Assembly (NCBI RefSeq): GCF_018919145.1
Contig: NZ_JAHLQJ010000002.1
Location: 345,962-409,961 of the forward strand
DNA length: 64,000 nt
Direction of reading: 5' to 3'
From: Paenibacillus brevis
GTDB lineage: Bacteria; Bacillota; Bacilli; Paenibacillales; Paenibacillaceae
Below, piece by piece: positions 51,801 to 61,167 of the stretch. A model generated the notes under the pieces. It saw nothing but the letters and a program-made list of their open reading frames with translations. It ran no database searches and was not told the origin of the DNA. Position numbers and translations under genes: made by a program. The first letter of the stretch is position 1, and every line of letters starts with the position of its first letter.

Positions 51801-53376
51801 GACTCCTAATGAGGGGTTACTACAAGGCGGGTATACGATCAAGGTGTTGGGTAAGAATATTGAATCGTCGGCGAAGCTTTATTTCGATGATTTATTAGTG
51901 TCATTTACTTTCTACTCCAATAGTGAGATTCGAGTAAAAGTTCCAGTTTCTCAAACACCGGGAGCTGTGGATGTTAAAATTGTAAATTCGGACGGGCAAG
52001 AAGCAATCCTAGCTGACGCGTTTACGTATTTGGCTCCACCCCCTCCGCCAGCTCCAACAATTACCTCAGTAACACCAAATGAGGGTTACCTCGAGGGCGG
52101 ATACAGTATAGCGGTCAAAGGAACAAATTATAGCAACTCGTCTGTTATCCATATGGATGATCAGCCAATTCAAACGGTTTTTTATTCATCCCGTGAATTA
52201 AGAGCTAAGGTCCCGGCTTCTCCGGTTGCAAAAATTGTGGACATCAAGGTGGTAAATGCTGATGATCAATTTGCAATTGCTGCAGGTGCATTTAGTTACA
52301 TTGCGCCGCCGCCGCCGCCAGCACCGACGATAACTTCTTTGTCCCCAGATAGTGGGGTTATCGCGGGAGGATATAGTAGCTTTGTCAATGGTACAAATTT
52401 CAGTTCAGCAACAAAAGTATATTTTAATGATGTATTGCTTAGTTCAGTTTATTTCACAACACAACAGATCAGAGTAACAGTTCCTGCTAACGCCACGACT
52501 GGTCCTGTAACGGTAAAAGTGGTCAATAGTGATGGACAAGAAGCTGAGCTTCCGAATGGATTTACCTACTTATTACCGCCTCCGCCATCAATCACTGAAA
52601 TTAGCCCGAATAACGGGGAGTTGGATGGGGGGTACAACATAGTCCTTAAAGGAACAGGCTTTAACGCGTCATCGGTCGTATATATTGACAATGTCGCTGC
52701 ACCAACCACTTTTTATACTGGAAGCGAATTGAGAGCAAAGGTGCCAAAAGGAACGCAACCTGGCCCAGTAGATGTACAAGTAGTTAATGGTGACGGGCAA
52801 AATGCAACTATTGCCGGAGGATTCACTTACAATTCGCCGCCGCCGCCGCCGGCTCCTGTTATCACTTCGATTACACCTAACTCAGGGGCAATGGCGGGTG
52901 GTTACTACATTAAAATTGTCGGTTCTAATTTTAATGCTTCCACAAAGGTATGGATTAATAATACCGAGGTACAAACTGTTTATTATAGCTCCAAGGAAGT
53001 CCGTGGTAGGGTGCCGGTTACCACCATTAGTGGTCCTGTTAATGTGAAAGTGGTCAATAATGATGGACAAGTTGCTGAAGTTGTCGGAGGATTTTCTTAT
53101 GATGCACCTCCTCCGAAGCCTGCACCAACGATTAATAGCATCACACCTAACACAGGGCCTCTTTCAGGCGGATCTTTGATTTCCATTAAAGGTGCAAATT
53201 TCGCATCTACTACCAAAGTATACATTAATGGTATAAGCGTACAGACGATATACTATTCTACCGGTGAAGTGCGGGCGCGTGTGCCGGCCAGTACTGTATC
53301 AGGTTCTGTAGATATTAGAGTTGAGAATAGTGATGGTCAATATGTTGAAGTGACTGGCGGTTACACATACCAATGA
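48868..53376 (+). CDS. Large exported VWA protein with 13 IPT/TIG repeats
   Basis: A 1502-residue exported protein. A signal peptide covers residues 1-31 (KRSLPKF, hydrophobic core, TLAAS). A VWA domain follows (about 66-250) with an intact MIDAS: IIDRSGSM (near 76), the Thr of GGTGTRDAI (near 148) and the Asp of LMTDGEA (near 175). About 100 residues of DUF11-like linker lead to 13 IPT/TIG repeats of about 85-90 residues from 360 to the end, each starting like xITSVxPxxG and holding VxGxxF. The last eight are joined by poly-Pro linkers. There is no LPXTG, SLH or membrane anchor. ATG 48868 has AAAGGAGGT 7 bases upstream and lies just after fliT, so it may share the flagellar transcript. The role is unknown; VWA/IPT proteins usually bind other proteins or surfaces. 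Confidence 0.85.
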   Translation: MKRSLPKFMCVFLAIVLILIEFPAFTLAASSSQAVQVTKTVSPSAILEGGEAEVQLQVTGSGDSSFVKPNDVILIIDRSGSMLPGNNNGEDKMANAKAAAKGFIDLVDFTKHRVGIVDFASDAKYTDLSSNPNQLKSYVDGIQANGGTGTRDAIIKARELLGNHRPDAQPVIILMTDGEATLPDPVATARQAALEQANVAKSENIVFYTIALLKTNENPDTSAPNQLMREMATTAHHHHFVLGSTGLAEIYEAIVDEIGVASAYDVTVTDRISSEFEIVPDSYLDNIPRPTVEGNTLTFKFNELKEQTLTLTYKIRHKVGGATGNLSVGAENINVTYKNYAGAPHQFTVPNPTINVSYPAPEIISVVKDRGLIDGGESVVVTGKNFLPNPAVSFGANAAREIQYIDSTKLIMVAPKGVQGDVAIKVTNTDGQFATATYKYIANPIITSVSPDIGPLAGGTRVVITGEYFLEGAEVTFGNQAATIISTTSKQIIVNTPPSATVQTVDVSILNPDGTNATAVQAYSYVPAPVVSSVFPDQGLTLGNENITIQGRHFINGAKVYFNNTLLSTEFISDTELSVVTPSWGKAEAVNVRVVNPDGQESSLDSGYQYVYPAPLITGISPSQGLVTGNDSVTVTGKFFQNGAKLFFDGVGLQNVVFYSSTQLKAKTPGWGTADIVDVKVINPDGQEDVLVDSFTYQLPDELKITGITPTEGPLDGGTTVSITGSNLRLVKDLYLDSAKITIKSNNGSVLTFVTPKAATPGKVDVKVVDSYGRESLMTEAFEYLSPPPPPVPTITSITPNEGAMQGGYVVVIKGTNFESTSKAFVNDILASTLFYDRTELRVTIPASEVSGPVDVKVLNVSGQEAIAARAFTYLAPPPKEPPVISSVTPNEGELKGGYNVKLLGSNFETNAKLYFNGALIGFTFYSKNEVRFSVPASETPGSVDIKIVNSDGQEATVTDGFTYLAPPAKPAPEISSVTPNEGLLQGGYTIKVLGKNIESSAKLYFDDLLVSFTFYSNSEIRVKVPVSQTPGAVDVKIVNSDGQEAILADAFTYLAPPPPPAPTITSVTPNEGYLEGGYSIAVKGTNYSNSSVIHMDDQPIQTVFYSSRELRAKVPASPVAKIVDIKVVNADDQFAIAAGAFSYIAPPPPPAPTITSLSPDSGVIAGGYSSFVNGTNFSSATKVYFNDVLLSSVYFTTQQIRVTVPANATTGPVTVKVVNSDGQEAELPNGFTYLLPPPPSITEISPNNGELDGGYNIVLKGTGFNASSVVYIDNVAAPTTFYTGSELRAKVPKGTQPGPVDVQVVNGDGQNATIAGGFTYNSPPPPPAPVITSITPNSGAMAGGYYIKIVGSNFNASTKVWINNTEVQTVYYSSKEVRGRVPVTTISGPVNVKVVNNDGQVAEVVGGFSYDAPPPKPAPTINSITPNTGPLSGGSLISIKGANFASTTKVYINGISVQTIYYSTGEVRARVPASTVSGSVDIRVENSDGQYVEVTGGYTYQ

Positions 53377-53390
53377 TTTTAATTATTAAT

Positions 53391-53424
53391 AGGAGTGGGC
53401 GTTATTCGCCTGCTCCTTCTTTTC
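53391..53424 (+). terminator. Terminator between the VWA/IPT gene and the glycosylation island
   Basis: AGGAGTGGGCG (53391-53401) pairs over its full length with CGCCTGCTCCT (53407-53417), two pairs being G-T wobbles, with a 5-base loop and TTCTTTTCT after it. The next ribosome site starts only 2 bases later. Confidence 0.75.
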
Positions 53425-53434
53425 TGGAGGTTGT

Positions 53435-54556
53435 ATGGAGATTCCCGGAATATCATTATGTATGATTGTTAAAGATGAGGCTGAGCTTATTGAAAGGGCT
53501 ATTATAGCGGCAAAACCACTTGTAGAGGAAATAGTTATAGTAGATACAGGATCATCCGACTCGACTCCAAACATAGCTCGTGACTTAGGCGCAAAGGTAT
53601 TTTACAGACAATGGAATAATAATTTTGCTGAGATGAGAAACTTCTCTATCCAGCAGGCAACTCAACCTTATGTATTGGTTATAGATGCAGACGAGGTTAT
53701 TGTGGAAAGAGATATGGACATATTGCAAGCCTTATTTCGGAAAATAGATGAAAATCCTGGATCTGTGGGTGCAATAACTGTTTTAAATGAAACGGTATCG
53801 GGTGATATTTCAGTCTCAATGGTTCCTAGAATTTTCCCAAGAAACTTTCATTACAGCTATAAAGGAAAGATACATGAGCAAATCAATTTTAGGGGCAAGC
53901 CAATTCAACACACGTATGAGTCATCAATTAAAGCAGAGCACTTAGGATATACTCAATCGCAGATACTAAAAAAGGATAAATACGAGCGGAATTTGGCTTT
54001 ATTGATGCAAGAACTTGCAGAGAGCTCAGACCGAAGCTACATTCATTTTCAAATAGGAAGAACTTATTTTGTAATGAAAAGTTATGTTCAAGCCGAACAT
54101 TTTTTAAATAAATGCATCGAAGTAGAACTTAAGAATGAGAAGAGAGCTTTTTTAAGCACGGCATTATTGACATTAGGGTATAGTTATATTTACTTGCAAA
54201 AATTTGATGCACTACAGGCATGTTATAAATTGGCTCTTGATTTATTCCCTGATTATACCGATTTATATTTTATGTACGGTGTAGGTTTGATTGAGTCACG
54301 AAGTTTGCATGCCTTTAGAGAAATACCAGTTGCATTTAAGAAATGTATAGAGATGGGAGAGGCATCAAGAATTAAATACGAAACAGTAACAGGTGTGGGA
54401 TCATTTAAAGCTCATTATAATCTGGCTCTTTATTATGAGTTGAATGGAGACCTTCAAAATGCTATGAGTCATTATCAATATAGCAGTAGAGATGGTTATG
54501 TTCAGGCAAAAGAGAGACTGGATAGACTTATACTAAGAAAGGGTTTACCAAAATGA
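53435..54556 (+). CDS. SunS-like GT2 glycosyltransferase with TPR repeats
   Basis: A 373-residue cytoplasmic enzyme. A GT-A domain at about 1-180 has ISLCMIVKDEAELIERAI, VDTGSSDSTP and the metal motif IDADEV. It also has the SunS-type features W-x-N-x-F-x-E-M-R-N (near 57-66), GKIHEQINF and the later HLGYT. The C-terminal half is TPR-like (helical pairs, about 185-365, with HYNLALYYELNGDLQNAM). SunS glycosylates a Cys of the peptide sublancin; this group may attach a sugar to a protein. GGAGG lies 5 bases before ATG 53435. It overlaps the next gene by 4 bases (ATGA). Flagellin is the best-placed acceptor, by inference. Confidence 0.85.
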   Translation: MEIPGISLCMIVKDEAELIERAIIAAKPLVEEIVIVDTGSSDSTPNIARDLGAKVFYRQWNNNFAEMRNFSIQQATQPYVLVIDADEVIVERDMDILQALFRKIDENPGSVGAITVLNETVSGDISVSMVPRIFPRNFHYSYKGKIHEQINFRGKPIQHTYESSIKAEHLGYTQSQILKKDKYERNLALLMQELAESSDRSYIHFQIGRTYFVMKSYVQAEHFLNKCIEVELKNEKRAFLSTALLTLGYSYIYLQKFDALQACYKLALDLFPDYTDLYFMYGVGLIESRSLHAFREIPVAFKKCIEMGEASRIKYETVTGVGSFKAHYNLALYYELNGDLQNAMSHYQYSSRDGYVQAKERLDRLILRKGLPK

Positions 54557-56451
54557 ACAGTAGAACTATATCATTGTGCATGATTGTCAAGAATGAGGAG
54601 AATTGTTTGGAGCGGTGTCTCCAAAGCGTTCAAGGAATTGTAGATGAGATTATCATCGTGGACACGGGGTCTACTGATGGCACAAAAGAAATTGCGAGAA
54701 GATATACCAATAAGGTATATGATTTTCAATGGATTAATGATTTTGCAGCAGCAAGAAATTTTGCGTTAGAGTATGCCACATCGGAGTATATACTCCAACT
54801 GGATGCCGATGAAGTTTTGGTTGATTCCAAAAAAGAACTACAACAAAAGTTTGATAAAGATTTCTATTATTTGCGAATCAAAAATGACCTAGGTTCAGGA
54901 CAGTATCTATCTCACCAATTTATTAGACTCTTCAGAAACTCGCCTGATATTCGTTATCAAGGGGCATTACATGAACAGGTCCCTTCCAATTTTGAAATTG
55001 AACGTTACGGTTATTTATCCAGTGTAGGGATATTTCATGAGGGATACAAACTTCATCTTGTAAAAAGCAAACAGAAGCTTCAAAGAAATTTGAACATTTT
55101 AATGAAGGAAATAAAAGAAAGACCTACGGCCTTTGCTTACTATAATTTGGGTATGCAATATATTATTGAGGAAAAGTACCATGATGCGTTGAAAGCTTTA
55201 AAAAAATCCTATTCTTATGGAAGTCACTATGCGTTTACTCCAAAAGTAATATTGGATATCATGAAGTGCCTACAGAATATAGGGCAATACCAAGAGGCAA
55301 TAAAAGTAGGGTTAGATGCAGTAGTACTTTATGAAGGAGTGCCCGATTTTTGGTATCAGATGGGTCTTGTCTATACGGAATGGGGCTTAATTAAGGATGC
55401 GCAAGCTTGTTTCGAACAATGCCTAGAGATTGGTGAAGAGAATACAGCGAGACTTGTTCAGCATTATGATGGGACGGGCTCATATTTGGCCCAGGGTAAA
55501 CTTGCGGAGATTCATTTGATTTTAGATCATCACGAACAGGCATTACAGTATATTCTACAGGCTGTGAAGGCTTCTCCGGATACACTAGCGCTCTTCGACA
55601 TCTTTCTGTCTATTTATCCAAGTGCGAATAAGGAGGAACTATTTCATACTATTAGTTCAATTTGGCCTTTTTCTTCGCAGAGGTATATCGAGCTTATAGG
55701 CTATCTTTATCACCGAAGAAATCCCTTGTTGTGTGAATTTCTAAGCTATTTTGAGATGGAAGTTGTTTATCCCGTATCTGTTTTTAGTGAGATTGTAGCA
55801 GGGAATTATGAACAAGCACGATCAGAGATATTAAACAATAAAAAGGAGGCGAGTGAGCAAGATCCGCATTTTGCACATAACTTACTATTTCTATCTTTAG
55901 CTACAAATGACTCCTCTTTATTGGAGGAATGGGGAGGGGATACTCCATTATCATCCAAAGAATTGAAGTGGTTCAAGAAATTACTTGATAATAAAATTGC
56001 TGAGGAAATTTCCGCAAGCAAGACTTTTCAAGCGGTCTGGAAACAACTCGTTATAGATGCTATTCAACTCCAGAAATATGAGTATATTGATTTGCTTATA
56101 AATGCAACGAATCAATCTGAATTAAGATTGCTGATAGCTGAATGTCTGCAGTCCTTTGGATTCGATGATTTAGCTATCCAAGTTTTAGTTGAGACAAATA
56201 ATCGGCAACTTAACTATAAAATATATCTGGTTGCTGCAAAATCGTTAAGAACACTTGGTGCAACGGATGATGCTTTATTCTATTTAGAGAAGGCTGAGCA
56301 AATAAAAAAAGACTTTAGTGTTATGTTTGAGAAGTGGCAAATCTACCACGGAATTGATAAAAAAGCAGAACGGGAACAGCTACAAATAATGCATGATTCT
56401 TACCCGGACTCTAATTGGGTTAATCAAGCCTTGAAGGAAGCAAGTTTTTAA
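54553..56451 (+). CDS. SunS-like GT2 glycosyltransferase with long TPR domain
   Basis: A 632-residue paralogue of the preceding gene. The GT-A part keeps ISLCMIVKNEENCLERCL, VDTGSTDGTKEIA, FQWINDFAAARNFAL, the LDADEVL metal motif, GALHEQV and IFHEGYK. The helical part is far longer (about 190-630), with typical TPR pairs (AYYNLGMQYIIEEKYHDALKAL near 195; YQMGLVYTEWGLIKDAQACF near 270). ATG 54553 overlaps the previous stop (ATGA), so both are made together. The long TPR solenoid could recognise an acceptor protein, as in O-GlcNAc transferases. No AT-poor neighbour or frame damage is seen. Confidence 0.85.
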   Translation: MNSRTISLCMIVKNEENCLERCLQSVQGIVDEIIIVDTGSTDGTKEIARRYTNKVYDFQWINDFAAARNFALEYATSEYILQLDADEVLVDSKKELQQKFDKDFYYLRIKNDLGSGQYLSHQFIRLFRNSPDIRYQGALHEQVPSNFEIERYGYLSSVGIFHEGYKLHLVKSKQKLQRNLNILMKEIKERPTAFAYYNLGMQYIIEEKYHDALKALKKSYSYGSHYAFTPKVILDIMKCLQNIGQYQEAIKVGLDAVVLYEGVPDFWYQMGLVYTEWGLIKDAQACFEQCLEIGEENTARLVQHYDGTGSYLAQGKLAEIHLILDHHEQALQYILQAVKASPDTLALFDIFLSIYPSANKEELFHTISSIWPFSSQRYIELIGYLYHRRNPLLCEFLSYFEMEVVYPVSVFSEIVAGNYEQARSEILNNKKEASEQDPHFAHNLLFLSLATNDSSLLEEWGGDTPLSSKELKWFKKLLDNKIAEEISASKTFQAVWKQLVIDAIQLQKYEYIDLLINATNQSELRLLIAECLQSFGFDDLAIQVLVETNNRQLNYKIYLVAAKSLRTLGATDDALFYLEKAEQIKKDFSVMFEKWQIYHGIDKKAEREQLQIMHDSYPDSNWVNQALKEASF

Positions 56452-56515
56452 TCTTCATTCAGCATGCGAGAATAATGATTTTTATTAATCTATACATGAA
56501 CAGGAGAAATCAATC

Positions 56516-58399
56516 ATGCCAAGTAGTTTAATTCAACAAGTGATAGATATGGTTAAGCAGGGCAATATTGAGGATGGATATGAAATATGTTTTTCCGAAT
56601 TGACTTCTAATCATGACAATCGAAATGCATTGGCTGGATTGGGATTATTATCCATATTATCAGGTAATGATGAAATCGCTGAATGGTATCTACAAGAAAG
56701 TGAAGAATTATTGGTGGAATTAGGAGTTCCTAATTTGATTGCAGATATTTTAAAAATAATTAGTAATTCGAACTTGAGAAGTAAGTGGGATCATTATCGA
56801 GGACTACGTAATCAGCAAGAACTTATAATGATGGCTGAAATAGCATCACAATGTTACGGAGATGTATTAGAAATTGGTTGTGCAAGCGGCGATCTTTCCC
56901 TATTTATAGCTAGTCATGGAGCCAATTTGTATGGAGTGGACACTAATCCGATAGCTGTAGATTTAGCTAGGCATAAAGCTGCAAAGCTAGGTTTCGATAC
57001 ATGCAGATTCCAGACTGGGAACGGATATCAACTCCAGTTCGATGATCATATATTTGATACGGTAGTTGTTGCTGATGTTTTAGAACTTGTTGAGGAGCCG
57101 AAACGAATAATCAATGAGGCATATAGGGTTTGTAAACCCGGGGGTACAGTGCTTATAAGTGTTCCTAATGGATATGCTATTCCGGATTCGAGTCATTTTA
57201 ATATTTTCACCAAAAAAATCCTTAATAATCTTGTTCAATTCTCCACGGGATGTTCCTTGCAATGGAATAGTAGTGTTCCAAAGCAATGGATTTTAGGTGC
57301 ATTAATTAAACCAACCGAAGTAGTTCAAGGGTCACCATCTGAGATAAGTGCACTGTTTCTACCGCAACCATATAAAATACCAGAGAATGATCAATTAGTT
57401 TCTGTAATTATCCCTACCTATAATAGAAGCGATTATATTGCCAAAGCAGTACAATCTGTTTTTAATCAGACGCATAAAAATATAGAGGTAATAGTAGTTG
57501 ACGATGGCTCAACTACACCTCCTAAGGAGGCACTTGCTCCTTATCTTGATAGAATAAATTATATATATAAAGAAAACGGAGGCAAGTCCTCCGCGTTAAA
57601 CGAAGCAATTAAGCAAGTTAATGGAGATTTTATTTGGGTATTCGATGATGATGATATTGCTTTGCCTTTAAAATTGGAACTTCAACTGAAAAGATTCCAT
57701 ACTAACCCTGAGCTAGATATGATTCATACTAATTCAATAGATTTTAATACTGCTGACGGACAGGTTGTTAGAGTACATGATCCCTCTCCTTTTGCCGAGC
57801 AATTGGACTTTAAAATGCTGATGCGAGGATGCTTTGTACATGGTCCCACCGTTCTGTTCAGAAGAGGTTGTCTTGAAAAACTGGAGGGATGGGATAATGA
57901 ACTTGTTCGAGCCCAAGATTATGATTTTTGGTTGCGCATGGCGAGATCCTATAGAATGGATTATTTACCTGTCCCAACAGTAAGATATCGGATTCATTCT
58001 GGAGAAAGAGGATCTGCAGAAAATCGGGTTTCTTTTAATGAAATATACTCTAAAACCTTAAATTATGAACGTCTCATTTTTAGAAAGCTGTACTATTCCA
58101 TCCCAATACAAGAGATATACAAAGAAAACTTTGAAAACGAGAATATAACCCTGATGCTTGAAGCCTTTATTGAAAGAGCTCTGGTCTATTCCGCAAGAGG
58201 CTTGTTACAAGAAGCAAAGCAGGATCTTGTAATCGCAAAAAATAATGCACTAAGTTTCGGAAATCCTAATTTTGGACGTGAAACCATTGAAAATATACAG
58301 AAGTTAGCACAACTGGCGACTCAAAACAATTGGGACGATCATGAACTGGTTTCCAGTATCTTTGAATTAATTCAGTTGATTAACCAGATTGACGAATAA
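56516..58399 (+). CDS. Fused SAM methyltransferase and GT2 glycosyltransferase
   Basis: A 627-residue two-domain enzyme. A short helical start is followed by a methyltransferase (about 110-235; LEIGCASGDLSLFIASHG, then DTVVVADVLELVEEP and PGGTVLISVPNGY). A GT-A GT2 domain follows at about 290-510 (SVIIPTYNRSDYIAKAV, VVDDGST, metal motif FDDDDIALP, and RAQDYDFWLRMARSY). The last 100 residues are helical. AGGAG precedes ATG 56516. Methyltransferase plus glycosyltransferase in one chain suggests stepwise addition and methylation of one sugar. It stands between SunS-like genes and another methyltransferase gene. Confidence 0.85.
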   Translation: MPSSLIQQVIDMVKQGNIEDGYEICFSELTSNHDNRNALAGLGLLSILSGNDEIAEWYLQESEELLVELGVPNLIADILKIISNSNLRSKWDHYRGLRNQQELIMMAEIASQCYGDVLEIGCASGDLSLFIASHGANLYGVDTNPIAVDLARHKAAKLGFDTCRFQTGNGYQLQFDDHIFDTVVVADVLELVEEPKRIINEAYRVCKPGGTVLISVPNGYAIPDSSHFNIFTKKILNNLVQFSTGCSLQWNSSVPKQWILGALIKPTEVVQGSPSEISALFLPQPYKIPENDQLVSVIIPTYNRSDYIAKAVQSVFNQTHKNIEVIVVDDGSTTPPKEALAPYLDRINYIYKENGGKSSALNEAIKQVNGDFIWVFDDDDIALPLKLELQLKRFHTNPELDMIHTNSIDFNTADGQVVRVHDPSPFAEQLDFKMLMRGCFVHGPTVLFRRGCLEKLEGWDNELVRAQDYDFWLRMARSYRMDYLPVPTVRYRIHSGERGSAENRVSFNEIYSKTLNYERLIFRKLYYSIPIQEIYKENFENENITLMLEAFIERALVYSARGLLQEAKQDLVIAKNNALSFGNPNFGRETIENIQKLAQLATQNNWDDHELVSSIFELIQLINQIDE

Positions 58400-58447
58400 A
58401 TATTTAATAGTTTATAACTTATACTGTTCAAAATCGGGGGGGATTTT

Positions 58448-59758
58448 TTGGATACTGCCGAATTCAACTCTATTGAGGATGTTGTCAATACTCTAACTGA
58501 AGCAATAGAGTTTTTTAGGAATGTTGACCGTGATTATCTGTCACAATTTATGTATCTATTTGATGACGTAAAATATGGACTGGAAGTGGTGAAAAAATCC
58601 AGTTTATTCGAAGATAACCGAACTGGATTGGAGTATACCGACCAATTTATTAAGATTATTGATTTGTATATACAAAATGTAGAAGCCATTGATTTTACAC
58701 TGATTGCGGATGCCTTTTTAAACTGGAAGTCAGCTTTATTATTTGATATTGCCGAGGTTTCTTTTAACAGAAGTGATTATACTTTGGCAAATAGACATTA
58801 CAATACCTTGATCAATTCGAATAATACGGACTATAGGGCAGTAGCTTTCCATCGGTTAGGCCAAATTCATAGCGAATCTGCCCCATTTAAAGCACTTGAC
58901 ATGTATAAAAGAGCTTTTGAGATAAATAATTCAGTATCAAAACATTTATTAACCAGTGACCATCCATCCTATCATTACATTTATAAGGAAGTTGAAGAGA
59001 ATTATGTGGAACACTGCCCTTTTTGTCTAAAGGAAGCAGAACCGCATTTCTGCGCAGAATCTTATAGAGGGCTAAGCTATAATAAGATTTACAGTCCAGT
59101 AAAGGTATGGATGTATTGTGATTCTTGTGACCATATTTTTGCCTATAATAATCCGGATTCATTGAGTGATTTAAAATTTGATGGAGTCAATGGTGTTACA
59201 ATGCCTTTTAAGTTTTCATTTCTACCAACGATAGGTGAAAACCTTAAAAGAATTAAAAGCCTTGCAGTTGGAGATAAGCTTTTGGATGTTGGAGTTGGGG
59301 GAGGGGAACTGCTAGCAACGGCAAAGGAATTATTGTTTGATGTGGAAGGTGTGGAAATTTTTAAGCATCAGGCCAATCATGTATCCGAACTTTTAGGGAT
59401 CAAGGTTTACTCCTGTGACTTTTTGAATTATGAGACAGATAAACAATACGATATTATCACTATGGGGGATGTTATTGAGCATATAGAAGATCCGATAAGA
59501 GTAATTCAGAAAAGCCATGAATTGCTGAACGCTCAGGGAATTCTATGGATTTCAACACCGAATTTTCATAGCGCATTTTCTCAGTTCTCAAAGTTCAATG
59601 ATCCTATGTGGATTGAGTCGGGTCATCTCCAATACTTTTCATATGACTCAATAAAAAAATTGCTTGAACGCTATGGTTTTCATGTTGTAGACTACAGCTC
59701 ATCTCGTCATTATAGAGGTTCTATGGAAGTAACAGCCATAAAGAAAACTGCAAAGTAG
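58448..59758 (+). CDS. Methyltransferase with TPR-like N-terminus and zinc ribbon
   Basis: A 436-residue protein. The N-terminal 180 residues look helical with TPR-like repeats (ANRHYNTLI; FHRLGQIHSESAPFKALDMYKRAF). A zinc-ribbon (HCPFCLKEAEPHFC near 188, then MYCDSCDHIF near 220) leads to a class I methyltransferase at about 270-400 (LLDVGVGGGELLA, DIITMGDVIEHIEDP, ISTPNFHS). This zinc plus methyltransferase order is that of many sugar C/O-methyltransferases. The start is TTG 58448, with a run of eight G just upstream as ribosome site; no ATG fits better. The target sugar is unknown. Confidence 0.78.
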   Translation: MDTAEFNSIEDVVNTLTEAIEFFRNVDRDYLSQFMYLFDDVKYGLEVVKKSSLFEDNRTGLEYTDQFIKIIDLYIQNVEAIDFTLIADAFLNWKSALLFDIAEVSFNRSDYTLANRHYNTLINSNNTDYRAVAFHRLGQIHSESAPFKALDMYKRAFEINNSVSKHLLTSDHPSYHYIYKEVEENYVEHCPFCLKEAEPHFCAESYRGLSYNKIYSPVKVWMYCDSCDHIFAYNNPDSLSDLKFDGVNGVTMPFKFSFLPTIGENLKRIKSLAVGDKLLDVGVGGGELLATAKELLFDVEGVEIFKHQANHVSELLGIKVYSCDFLNYETDKQYDIITMGDVIEHIEDPIRVIQKSHELLNAQGILWISTPNFHSAFSQFSKFNDPMWIESGHLQYFSYDSIKKLLERYGFHVVDYSSSRHYRGSMEVTAIKKTAK

Positions 59759-59801
59759 TATTTAATAATAATATATATTCCCAAAAGTTGGAGTGAATGA
59801 A

Positions 59802-61139
59802 GTGAAAATAGCGGTTATAGGAACTGGGTATGTGGGTCTTGTAACGGGTGTTTGTTTGGCCGATATAGGCCATAGAGTCACATGTATTGATGTCAATATC
59901 ACGAAGATTCGTTTGCTACGTGAAGGGAAGTCGCCCATTTTTGAACCTGGACTTCAAGAGATGATTCAAAGAAATATGTTAGAGAATAGACTACGATTCA
60001 CGAATGAAATTAATGCGGGGATTGATCAGGCAAGTATAATATACATTGCGGTTGGTACCCCTTCCAATGAAGATGGAACAGCTGATTTAAGTGCTATTCA
60101 AGATGCTGCTGTTTCTATAGCCAAACATATTAAGCATGATGTGGTCATTGTAACTAAGAGCACCGTTCCGATTGGTACAAATGATCGGATTAAAGCAATC
60201 ATCGAAGATCACAAGGTTGATAAAAGTATTAGGGTCGATATCGTGTCGAATCCAGAATTTCTGAGAGAAGGCTCGGCAATCAGTGATACTTTTAATGGTG
60301 ATCGAATTGTAATAGGCTCGGATAGTGAGAAGGCTGCGGATATTATTGAGGAAATCAATAAGCCTTTTCAGATTCCTATTTTTAGAACATCTATCCGAAG
60401 TGCTGAAATGATAAAGTATGCCTCTAATGCTTTCCTTGCTACAAAAATAAGCTTCATAAACGAAATATCTAATTTATGCGAAAAACTGGATGCAGACGTA
60501 ACCGAAGTAGCTCAGGGTATGGGAATGGACAAACGGATCGGGACACATTTCCTAAATGCAGGAATAGGCTACGGCGGTTCCTGTTTTCCTAAAGATACCA
60601 ATGCACTGGTACAAATTGCAGGGAATGCTAATCATGAATTCGAATTATTAAAGTCGGTTATTGAAGTAAATAAAAAGCAACAGAAGATTTTAATTGAAAA
60701 GGCGAAGAAACGGTTTGACTCACTGGATGGCTTAACAATTGCGGTACTCGGGTTAGCTTTCAAACCAAATACTGATGATATGAGAGAAGCTGCATCCATT
60801 CCCGTAATCTCTGAATTAATTCAATCTGGAGCTAGAGTTCTTGCCTATGATCCAATAGCAAATGAGAATGCAAAACGTGTACTTCCAAAAGAGGTGACTT
60901 TTTGCAAGTCAATTGAAGAAGCGATTACAAAAACGGACTGTGTATTTATCCTTACGGAGTGGCCTGAAATTGTACAGTTTGAGCTAGCAAAGTATCCTTT
61001 ATTTATGAATAGGGCTGTTATATTTGATGGAAGAAATTGCTTTGATCCTAAGAAGTTGCTGGCCTATAGAATCGAGTATCATTCCGTGGGGAGATCTAGT
61101 ACCTATTTGGAAGTATTGAAACCTTCAATTTTAAAATGA
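59802..61139 (+). CDS. ugd: UDP-glucose 6-dehydrogenase
   Basis: A 445-residue enzyme oxidising UDP-glucose to UDP-glucuronate with two NAD. The NAD fold opens the protein (KIAVIGTGYVGLVTG). VTKSTVPIGTNDR (near 120), SNPEFLREGSAI (near 155), and the catalytic Cys in GYGGSCFPKDTNAL (near 262) are intact, as is the NAD C-terminal fold (VLGLAFKPNTDDMREA). GTG 59802 lies 8 bases after GGAG; the GTG at 59793 overlaps that site. In this setting it would supply a hexuronic acid for the glycan built by the neighbours. It may also be called tuaD or hasB by analogy. Confidence 0.94.
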   Translation: MKIAVIGTGYVGLVTGVCLADIGHRVTCIDVNITKIRLLREGKSPIFEPGLQEMIQRNMLENRLRFTNEINAGIDQASIIYIAVGTPSNEDGTADLSAIQDAAVSIAKHIKHDVVIVTKSTVPIGTNDRIKAIIEDHKVDKSIRVDIVSNPEFLREGSAISDTFNGDRIVIGSDSEKAADIIEEINKPFQIPIFRTSIRSAEMIKYASNAFLATKISFINEISNLCEKLDADVTEVAQGMGMDKRIGTHFLNAGIGYGGSCFPKDTNALVQIAGNANHEFELLKSVIEVNKKQQKILIEKAKKRFDSLDGLTIAVLGLAFKPNTDDMREAASIPVISELIQSGARVLAYDPIANENAKRVLPKEVTFCKSIEEAITKTDCVFILTEWPEIVQFELAKYPLFMNRAVIFDGRNCFDPKKLLAYRIEYHSVGRSSTYLEVLKPSILK

Positions 61140-61167
61140 TTCTATATTAGGTAGGGAGTAGAGGAGT

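Noticed and set aside
48868..53376. Internal duplication of recent origin in the IPT region
   Set aside because: The 13 repeats are similar in pattern but differ widely at DNA level, so they look old rather than freshly duplicated or misassembled.
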